Program-made: the position numbers and the translations under genes
Source: Serratia quinivorans
GTDB lineage: Bacteria; Pseudomonadota; Gammaproteobacteria; Enterobacterales; Enterobacteriaceae
Reading direction: 5' to 3'
DNA length: 64,000 nt
Assembly (NCBI GenBank): GCA_900457075.1
Contig: UGYN01000003.1
Location: 1-64,000 of the forward strand
Shown here: positions 57,590 through 64,000 of the stretch, piece by piece
Position numbering within the stretch: position 1 is the first letter of the stretch
Layout of the letters: the number at the start of each line of letters is the position of its first letter
Notes under the pieces: generated by a model
Database searches by the model: none
What the model was told of the DNA's origin: nothing
Seen by the model: the letters and a program-made list of their open reading frames with translations, nothing else

Positions 57590-58597
57590 ATGAAAACCCC
57601 TTTTGCCGGTCTGTTATTACTGACTGCGGCCAACACTTTTGCCGCCACTACCGTCGATGTCGCCCCGGCACCGAACGCTTGGCAACCAGCCCAGACGATG
57701 GGCAATGCCCCGGCGGCGAATGCTGCTCAAAACAATCCGGTACCAGTACAGTCAACTCCCGGGCTAGCCCCGAATGCCCCTTTACCACCGGCTGGGAATA
57801 CACCGTTGCCCTCACCGGCACTGACTTATGCCGAAGGCCAAATGGCCCCCCTTTCCCCGGACGATGTAACACATCTGCGTAGCACATTCGATCAGCTGCA
57901 GCGCAGTGAGAGCCGTTCCCCGGTGACTGCCGTCCCGCGAGTCAGTTCACTGACCGTGAATCTGTCACCTGGAGCATCGTTACCCATGCTGCGAGCCCTG
58001 CCAAACTTCCCAAGCACCGTATCATTCACCGATGAAACCGGCGCCCCCTGGAATATCGCAGCCCCCCCGGTGAACGGTAACGAAAGCGGTTTCTATATCC
58101 AGTTCATTCCAAACAGCGCAGTGATGTCCGTACAGGCAAGGCGTGCCTATGACTCCGGCAGCGTCACGGTTTACTTGCAAGGCTTGCCAGTACCGGTGGT
58201 CATTGCGTTATCCAGTGGTGAGCCGGATAACGCGGACAAAGCTCAGATAACTGACAGCAGCCTTAACCTGCGGATCCCCATGCGCGGGCCTGCAGCCAAA
58301 CCATTGCCGATCGCCAGAGAGAAAATCAGTCTGGATAACCCCACGCTGCAAGCCTTCCTTGATGGTACCCCGCCCAAAGAAGCCAAACGGTTGAAAACCA
58401 GTGGCAATGTCCCGATGACCAACGTCTGGCAGATAGGTGATGACCTATATATCCGGTCTCGCAGTGAGCTACGGGATGCCTTTGTTGAAACCTCCTCTGC
58501 CGCTGACGGTACCCACATCTGGAAGCTGCCAGTGACCCCGGAAGTCGTTTTCTCCGTTCAAGGGCGTAATGCCACTCTGAACATCAACCTGGAGTAA
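57590..58597 (+). CDS. traN: Conjugation protein TraN (DotH/IcmK-like)
   Basis: Product of 335 residues with a signal peptide ending TFA-A and a long Pro/Ala/Asn linker. The conserved DotH/IcmK domain follows (TVNLSPGASLPMLRALPNFP, VSFTDETGAPWNIAAPPVNG, and PLPIAREKISLDNPTLQAFL toward the end). It is the third outer-membrane-core protein with TraH and TraI. It starts two bases after traM. Confidence 0.9.
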   Translation: MKTPFAGLLLLTAANTFAATTVDVAPAPNAWQPAQTMGNAPAANAAQNNPVPVQSTPGLAPNAPLPPAGNTPLPSPALTYAEGQMAPLSPDDVTHLRSTFDQLQRSESRSPVTAVPRVSSLTVNLSPGASLPMLRALPNFPSTVSFTDETGAPWNIAAPPVNGNESGFYIQFIPNSAVMSVQARRAYDSGSVTVYLQGLPVPVVIALSSGEPDNADKAQITDSSLNLRIPMRGPAAKPLPIAREKISLDNPTLQAFLDGTPPKEAKRLKTSGNVPMTNVWQIGDDLYIRSRSELRDAFVETSSAADGTHIWKLPVTPEVVFSVQGRNATLNINLE

Positions 58598-58601
58598 AAC
58601 C

Positions 58602-59834
58602 ATGGCTATTGAAAAAGATGCCGCCAGCGACGGGAAAAAGACCGCCATGGTCATAGTAGGTGCCGTCGTAATTATCGGTGCAGGTGTCTACCTTGGATGG
58701 GGATACCTAAACCGGCCCGAACCAACCCCATCGCAGTACAAACTCAATCGGGTCGCCAATAATGCGCCTCGCAACAGCGCCGAAACCGTCCAGTACCAGC
58801 GGCTGCAAAGCGAGGCCAACACCATCGGCTATAAAACGGCTGACAATGGTGGAACCAGTTTCGTAGCGTCATTGCGAATGAGTGACATCAATGCAGAAAT
58901 GCCGGCACCGGCACCACAGCCGGTCAACCTGAATACGACACCAGTTGATACTCAGCAAGGCAGCAATCCACAAAATGGTGGTATTGCCGAAGACCAAAAA
59001 GCGGCGTTGAAGGGGTATTTGAAAACACTCAACGATCGCTGGAAGCCCGGGAATATGCAGTTGGCAAGCGCCTTTGGTCAGGGAGCTCAGAACCAACAAG
59101 GTACAAACCAACCGGCTGACACATCCGCAGGCGGTTCGTTCGAGAGCTGGACTCAAAGTCTGCCTGGGAATGCACCAACGGTAACCCCCGCCAGTCTGGA
59201 GGCACAATCAAAAACCCGCGCAGACATCGTGGTCGTACCGCCAAATACCCGTCGCCCTGGTGTAATCGACAGCGCTGTGGATTCTGACAACCTCAACTCC
59301 ATCGTTCTCGCGCATATTCCTGCAGGCGTGCTGGCGGGTGCCAGTTTCACCGCTCAGGGTGTTCAGTTGGCTGGCGATGGTGTCGTGATCCACTTTACCC
59401 GCATGACGCTTAACGGCGCTGATTACCAGGTAGACGCTTACGCCCTGCAGGACGACACGTTGCAATCGGCAGTAGCAAGTGATGTTAGCAACCGCTACAT
59501 CAGCCGCATTTTTGTGCCAGCCCTTGCCTCGAGCGTCGGCGGCCTGGGAGATCTCTACAAGCAACAGAACACCCAAATACTGTCCACCAATGCAGGGACG
59601 ATTTCCGGCGGTACCGGCAAGGTCAGCGGTTCAGCTGTGGCCGGCACCATTGTCGGCGGCCTGGGAGCCAATGCCGGCAAGGTGATGACCAATGATGCCT
59701 CTCGCCTCCCGGTCAAGCAGGTCAAAGTGTTCAAAAACCAAATCGTGGCCATCCAATTTATGAAAGGGGTGTATGAGAGCGACAGAGTCAATAAAAGCGC
59801 AGTAGTTACACCGCTCAACGCAGGAGAACAGTAA
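58602..59834 (+). CDS. traO: Conjugation protein TraO (DotG/IcmE-like)
   Basis: Product of 410 residues. It has an N-terminal membrane anchor (AMVIVGAVVIIGAGVYLGWG), a linker rich in Pro, Gln and Asn, and a C-terminal VirB10-like domain (LNSIVLAHIPAGVLAGASFT, GDGVVIHFTRMTLNGADYQV, NQIVAIQFMKGVYESD). It spans the periplasm and links the inner and outer membrane parts of the channel. Its stop overlaps traP. Confidence 0.9.
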   Translation: MAIEKDAASDGKKTAMVIVGAVVIIGAGVYLGWGYLNRPEPTPSQYKLNRVANNAPRNSAETVQYQRLQSEANTIGYKTADNGGTSFVASLRMSDINAEMPAPAPQPVNLNTTPVDTQQGSNPQNGGIAEDQKAALKGYLKTLNDRWKPGNMQLASAFGQGAQNQQGTNQPADTSAGGSFESWTQSLPGNAPTVTPASLEAQSKTRADIVVVPPNTRRPGVIDSAVDSDNLNSIVLAHIPAGVLAGASFTAQGVQLAGDGVVIHFTRMTLNGADYQVDAYALQDDTLQSAVASDVSNRYISRIFVPALASSVGGLGDLYKQQNTQILSTNAGTISGGTGKVSGSAVAGTIVGGLGANAGKVMTNDASRLPVKQVKVFKNQIVAIQFMKGVYESDRVNKSAVVTPLNAGEQ

Positions 59835-60577
59835 TGTCCAAGTCCCATTTTGATCTTGATACCCCCCCACCAGAGCCATTGGCGGAAGATACCGATATCC
59901 CAGAAACGCCCATCGTCAGTGAGCCCATAAAACAAAAGCTCATTACATTGCCGCTCGGTATCAAGGTGGCACCGATTCAGGCAGGAATAATGGCGTTGAG
60001 TCTCATCGGGATCGTGATGTTCGGTGTGATGCGCAACAACCCACATGACAGCGGTGCCCCGCCACAGTTTGCGGCCCAGGAGGTGGTGAGTCCGTCAGTT
60101 CCGACACCGGTAACATCTTCTCCTGCTGCCCCCGCCACTCGGGATCAGCCAACGTCGGCAGCAATGCCAACCCCGGAACCCACCGGGCATGCCATTGTTA
60201 CAGAAGCAACACAGCACGCTATCGAGAACAACCGCATATTCAGTGAGAACAACCGGGAAGGAATCAAAGCACTCGACGAGAGAATACGCGCACTGGAACG
60301 CCAGGTTAATGCGCTGACACAGCGCCCATCGTCCGCAATGGTTACCCCGCAACCTACAACCGTGGCTCGCTCAGCCAATCATGGCCTTCGGGCCAGCACA
60401 AAAAACCATTCCCTTCGTGGTGCAACGATCGCAAGCCTTTACCCAGGGCTAGCATGGGTTAATTACCAAGGCAGCACCTGGGCGCTACGTCCCGGTGACC
60501 GCATTGGTAATGCCACCGTTCAGAGTATTGACACCACACAACGCCAAGTGATCACCACCGCCGGTGTTATCCGGTAG
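59834..60577 (+). CDS. traP: Conjugation protein TraP (DotF/IcmG-like)
   Basis: Product of 247 residues with one membrane segment (IQAGIMALSLIGIVMFGVM, about residues 47-65), a Pro/Thr-rich linker, a coiled coil (ENNREGIKALDERIRALERQ) and a small beta domain (LYPGLAWVNYQGSTWALRPG). Layout and position fit TraP of IncI plasmids. Confidence 0.83.
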   Translation: MSKSHFDLDTPPPEPLAEDTDIPETPIVSEPIKQKLITLPLGIKVAPIQAGIMALSLIGIVMFGVMRNNPHDSGAPPQFAAQEVVSPSVPTPVTSSPAAPATRDQPTSAAMPTPEPTGHAIVTEATQHAIENNRIFSENNREGIKALDERIRALERQVNALTQRPSSAMVTPQPTTVARSANHGLRASTKNHSLRGATIASLYPGLAWVNYQGSTWALRPGDRIGNATVQSIDTTQRQVITTAGVIR

Positions 60578-60585
60578 GGAGAACT

Positions 60586-61116
60586 ATGGATTTGGTCCAA
60601 ATGCTGGCCAATGCCGTCAATAACGTGACCGCTGTCGGGATCCAACTGGTTCTCGCGCTGGGTGCCGTTGGCGGTCTGGTCATGTTGGCGTTGCACTTTG
60701 GAAACATTGCCAGCAAAGCCAAGCGCGGCCAGGTACAGGATGGCGCAGGGAAAATCCTGTCCGTCGTATTGGTGTGCGGCTGCATCATCGCACTGCACCA
60801 GGTCATGAACGCCACCTCGCAGCAGATGGCGCTGGGCAATGTCACCTTTGGCGCTATTGCTTATGTGTCAGAGGGCAAATATGGCCCGGCAGCGGTCGCC
60901 ATTAACGCCGGTCTGACTTTGCTGCAATGGGTGGGCGTTATTTATGCGTTGCAAGGTTTGCTCCGGTTGCGACGCTCACAGAAGGACGGTCATACCGGAC
61001 TCAGTGCCGGTGAGGATGTTTCAAGCGGCGTTAAACGAATCATTGTCGGCACAATGCTCGCAGTCAGTCCCCGGGTACTCGATGCCCTACAAAACACACT
61101 AAATATTCATTGGTAA
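60586..61116 (+). CDS. traQ: Conjugation membrane protein TraQ (DotE/IcmC-like)
   Basis: Product of 176 residues with about four hydrophobic segments (VGIQLVLALGAVGGLVMLAL, ILSVVLVCGCIIALHQVM, AINAGLTLLQWVGVIYALQG and a C-terminal one). There is no signal peptide. Size and order match TraQ. Confidence 0.82.
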   Translation: MDLVQMLANAVNNVTAVGIQLVLALGAVGGLVMLALHFGNIASKAKRGQVQDGAGKILSVVLVCGCIIALHQVMNATSQQMALGNVTFGAIAYVSEGKYGPAAVAINAGLTLLQWVGVIYALQGLLRLRRSQKDGHTGLSAGEDVSSGVKRIIVGTMLAVSPRVLDALQNTLNIHW

Positions 61117-61131
61117 AACATAGAGGTAATA

Positions 61132-61533
61132 ATGAAAGCTCGTCACTCCCTGAAAGATATTCCCCTGTTCATCGCAATTAAAGGTGCCCTCATGGCCGAT
61201 ACAGTACGCCGGTATTATGCCCGCGCCATTGCCGGGGGACTGGCGTGGTTTCTTACCCCTCTGGCCCATGCTGACGATGACATCGCAGGTATGATCAAAG
61301 GGTGGCTTGATGGGATTTACTCGCTTAAAGAACCGATCGTCAATGCCTCAATGGTCATCGGACTTGGATGCATTGCCGGAGCAATTGGTCTGATGGCCAC
61401 TAAGAAAAACAACCCTCAAATTAAAGTTGGGCACATTCTGGTCCTGTTGGTCGCTGGCGCATGCTTTATTGCACTCGATCAAATGGCCAGCCGTAGCCAG
61501 AAGCAGATGACCCTTAACCCAGTAGGCATTTAA
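61132..61533 (+). CDS. traR: Conjugation membrane protein TraR (DotP/IcmD-like)
   Basis: Product of 133 residues. A hydrophobic stretch ending AHADD looks like a signal or anchor, followed by two more membrane segments (ASMVIGLGCIAGAIGLMATK, GHILVLLVAGACFIALDQM). It matches TraR/IcmD by place and topology. IncI plasmids have traS next; here 84 bp without a gene follow. Confidence 0.8.
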   Translation: MKARHSLKDIPLFIAIKGALMADTVRRYYARAIAGGLAWFLTPLAHADDDIAGMIKGWLDGIYSLKEPIVNASMVIGLGCIAGAIGLMATKKNNPQIKVGHILVLLVAGACFIALDQMASRSQKQMTLNPVGI

Positions 61534-61617
61534 CACCTGATGGCCAGTCCAAAGGGCTGGCCATTTCGTTGACGCTCGCCCTTCGCCACCACTGCTCCCT
61601 CCTGCCCTGGAGTTCAT

Positions 61618-62223
61618 ATGTTGGTTTTTTCTATTTCCCAGCGTGTCGCTGGGTTTTCTCGATCGGCTAAACAACAAGAAATTCTAGATGTGACTGCACG
61701 CCAGAGTGGACACTGCTGCGAATTCTGCGGTTATGAGTCTCCCAAGAACACGGCAATGTTCCGTGACAACAACCCGTTGAATACAGCCCCTGACAATCTC
61801 AGTATCGCTGATCCGCTGTGCCAGGCGTGGCAGCAGCTCGATACCGTCACTGCGGAAGCCGGCGTGATGATCTACCTACCGACGCTACGACCCGAAGATG
61901 TCAATCACCTGCAGCGGGCCATTGCCCAAGCACTGAGCTCGGAGGACGAAGACTACCGTCGGGATGCCAAAGCCTTGCTGGATTGGCTGACGTCACACGA
62001 CAAACCGGTACAACAAGCATGGGGAACCACACATCCACAGGCATTCGGCGATGCACTTAAACAATTACCCACCGATCGCCGAAGTCTTCTTCTATCACGC
62101 TGCCGTCACCTGGCGTTAGCGCTGCACCCTGGCCGTCTTGTCGGCCGACTAGCCACCACGGGTTTGGATGCTGGCACCACCTGGTGGTTACACCTGTACC
62201 GTGATTACAAAGCCCGGAGTTGA
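61618..62223 (+). CDS. traT: Conjugation protein TraT (DotN/IcmJ-like)
   Basis: Product of 201 residues, cytoplasmic. The N-terminal Cys cluster (QSGHCCEFCGYESPKNTAMF) is an HNH-like zinc-binding pattern seen in IcmJ/TraT; the rest is helical. In Dot/Icm systems the homologue belongs to the coupling complex. This is not the F-plasmid surface-exclusion TraT. Confidence 0.83.
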   Translation: MLVFSISQRVAGFSRSAKQQEILDVTARQSGHCCEFCGYESPKNTAMFRDNNPLNTAPDNLSIADPLCQAWQQLDTVTAEAGVMIYLPTLRPEDVNHLQRAIAQALSSEDEDYRRDAKALLDWLTSHDKPVQQAWGTTHPQAFGDALKQLPTDRRSLLLSRCRHLALALHPGRLVGRLATTGLDAGTTWWLHLYRDYKARS

Positions 62224-62225
62224 CC

Positions 62226-64000
62226 ATGATTATTGATAAAATCGAAGACGCATTTGCCTTCTTCTCCCGCTATACCCTGGGCAGAGATTTCGCGCAGTAT
62301 TGTGACCTGCGCACCGTCATTGGCATGACGTCCGACGATAAAATTCGTCACCCGTCGCTGGACGCACCTTACATCCATGTCACCCACAACAATGATTACG
62401 CCAGTTGTTTTGAAGTCCTTGGCGCATTTCGAGAATTTAGCGAAAACGTGCCTAAGACACCGAACGAACAACCCGAGGCCGACAGCTACCTGCGTTTTGT
62501 GTTGAAACTTCGGGATACACTAACAGGCGACTTTAAGGCTCTGGGCCATAAAATCAGCATTGTTTTCGAGCGGGATCCTAGTCGCGGAAAAGAAGAAATT
62601 ACCCGATTGGTGGAGCCTCAGCGACAGGCCTATCGCAAACTCGGGTTAACACTTGATGATTTGGTCGATGAGCAAATCACCAAAATGTCCCCCTATGTTG
62701 CCCGTGAGCGTGTATGGCTGACGGTTTACACGGCAATTTCCTCCCTGCCCGCAGCGGAACGTAAAGAAGAAACACACCGCCAGGAGCAACAGTTTAAAGA
62801 TGTACCGGAGGCGCGATTCGGTCAAAATCCTGTGTTTGCTGAATTTGAGGGACTGAAACTCCGACACGATGCCTTTATCGACAAGTTAGCCAACGACCTC
62901 ACTAATGGTAACGAGGGGGTGATGGTTCGCTTACTGGACGCTCACGAAGCAGGGCATATCCTGCGCGACGAAATCGAACGCCTCAGTACAGATGAAAGCT
63001 GGCAACCCCTGCTTCCTGGTGACCGGGTGATCCCACATGGAAAATTGCGCGATGACGATATCAGTGGTGCATTGGCCCCTCACCTCAATTTTCAGTATTG
63101 CGACACTGAGGTAACACCCCACGGTAATTTGATTGAAGTTGACGGATTGTTCCATGGCCAGCTCGCAATGACGCTGGCACCACAGCGGCCAGAACCGTTC
63201 AGCCAATTATTCAAAAAGGTTCCCCGGCAAATCCCCTGGCGCTTGCGTCTGGATCTGATGCCCGGTGGTGGTGCTCATCTCAACAACAATCAGAACCTGC
63301 TGTCTTTTGTCGCTTTCGTACCGTCTCTGCGTGATATCTACAAATCGGTATCCTGGTTGGTGAAGCAAGATAAAAAAGAACCGGTATGCATGATGAGCAT
63401 CACAGCCAGTACCTGGGATGCTGATAAAAGCCGGTTGAAGCGCAACCTGACACTTCTACAAAAATCGATTCAGGCCTGGGGTGTTACCTCCGTCACCCGA
63501 ACCTTTGGTGATCCAATCAGAGCCTGGATGAATACGTTGCCACTGGCATCCAGCTACAGTGCACCAAATCTGATGTTCCCTCCGTTATCCGAAGGCATCA
63601 AGCTGATGCCTCTGCAGCGCCCTGCCAGTCCGTGGGGCAATGAGGGCAACTCCATACACCAGACGGTTGATGGCAAGCCCTATCCGATTGGGTTAGCCAG
63701 TGCACTCCAGGAAAAACATACCGAGTTACTGGCTGGCGCTCCAGGTTCAGGAAAATCCTTGTTGGCCAACAGTCTGCATCTGGATGCGATAACCAATGGC
63801 AACAGCGATCTGCCGTTTATGGCCTTTATAGACAAGGGGTTTACTGCCCAGGGCTTTTACGATTTGGTTCATGACAGCCTTCCCGTTGACCAGAAAGACA
63901 AGATCATCAGCATCATTCTGCAAAACGTCGCAGACCATTGCCGCAACCCATTTGATATTCAATTAGGTCTGAAATACCCGATCAGCACTGAGCGTGATTA
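62226..64000 (+). CDS. traU: Conjugation ATPase TraU (DotO/IcmB-like), 3' end outside window
   Basis: ATG 62226 (MIIDKIEDAFAFFSRYTLGR); at least 591 residues are in the window. A VirB4-class ATPase of the type IVB channel, with the Walker A GAPGSGKSLL near residue 504 and IDKGF a little later. The N-terminal half (RHPSLDAPYIHVTHNNDYAS, CFEVLGAFREF) is typical of IcmB/TraU. The Walker B motif lies beyond the window. Confidence 0.9.
   Translation, partial: MIIDKIEDAFAFFSRYTLGRDFAQYCDLRTVIGMTSDDKIRHPSLDAPYIHVTHNNDYASCFEVLGAFREFSENVPKTPNEQPEADSYLRFVLKLRDTLTGDFKALGHKISIVFERDPSRGKEEITRLVEPQRQAYRKLGLTLDDLVDEQITKMSPYVARERVWLTVYTAISSLPAAERKEETHRQEQQFKDVPEARFGQNPVFAEFEGLKLRHDAFIDKLANDLTNGNEGVMVRLLDAHEAGHILRDEIERLSTDESWQPLLPGDRVIPHGKLRDDDISGALAPHLNFQYCDTEVTPHGNLIEVDGLFHGQLAMTLAPQRPEPFSQLFKKVPRQIPWRLRLDLMPGGGAHLNNNQNLLSFVAFVPSLRDIYKSVSWLVKQDKKEPVCMMSITASTWDADKSRLKRNLTLLQKSIQAWGVTSVTRTFGDPIRAWMNTLPLASSYSAPNLMFPPLSEGIKLMPLQRPASPWGNEGNSIHQTVDGKPYPIGLASALQEKHTELLAGAPGSGKSLLANSLHLDAITNGNSDLPFMAFIDKGFTAQGFYDLVHDSLPVDQKDKIISIILQNVADHCRNPFDIQLGLKYPISTERD

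Overview
The window looks like an Enterobacterales genome. The evidence is a CcdAB pair close to that of plasmid F, an IncI/IncB/IncL-M-type replicon, MPF-I conjugation genes, a site carrying both arms of the E. coli dif sequence, and E. coli-like start and Shine-Dalgarno spacing. The genus cannot be fixed. Frameshifts, truncated transposases and gene scars show that the left half is decaying or partly mis-sequenced.

Region 1 (1-15.74 kb): bacterial Ig-like (Big_1) repeat proteins. The first gene enters from the left edge. It is built from three repeat types of about 100 residues (A, B, C), arranged as ABC-ABC-AB-AB in a 3.0-kb higher-order unit present three times almost without difference. 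It is followed by the 5'-less remnant of a second such gene, a third multi-domain gene with one frameshift (11435-15056), and a single-domain Big_1 gene (15431-15739). The two complete N-termini show no secretion signal.

Region 2 (15.8-26.2 kb): an IS3 scar, then a tight, mostly overlapping operon. It encodes a periplasmic Ser-type sulfatase, its radical-SAM maturase (anSME), a MoxR ATPase with a DUF58-DUF4381-VWA-VWA/TPR-BatD (Bat) set, a secreted HAD phosphatase and a small secreted protein.

Region 3 (26.2-33.0 kb): scrap DNA around a dif-like XerC/XerD site (26618-26645). It holds a truncated ISNCY transposase, MltR-like and DUF2971 remnants, an intact beta-helix (tailspike or pectate-lyase-like) gene, a ColE1-like bidirectional terminator, a PTS EIIC scar, intact ovoA (ovothiol synthesis) and an ISKra4 remnant.

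Region 4 (33.0-38.1 kb): plasmid maintenance and replication. It contains ccdAB, candidate iterons, repA with leader peptide, antisense RNAI and pseudoknot elements, and a CopB/RepC repressor. All of these genes lie on the minus strand.

Region 5 (38.6-64.0 kb): a type IVB thin-pilus operon (pilL to pilV) behind a candidate autoregulator. It runs straight into the Dot/Icm-like conjugation genes (traH to traU). A TraC-like primase, split by a seven-C frameshift, sits where IncI plasmids carry sog. The window ends inside traU. A dif-type site and a complete plasmid replicon and transfer system on one contig suggest a conjugative plasmid integrated near the terminus, a plasmid carrying dif, or a misassembly.
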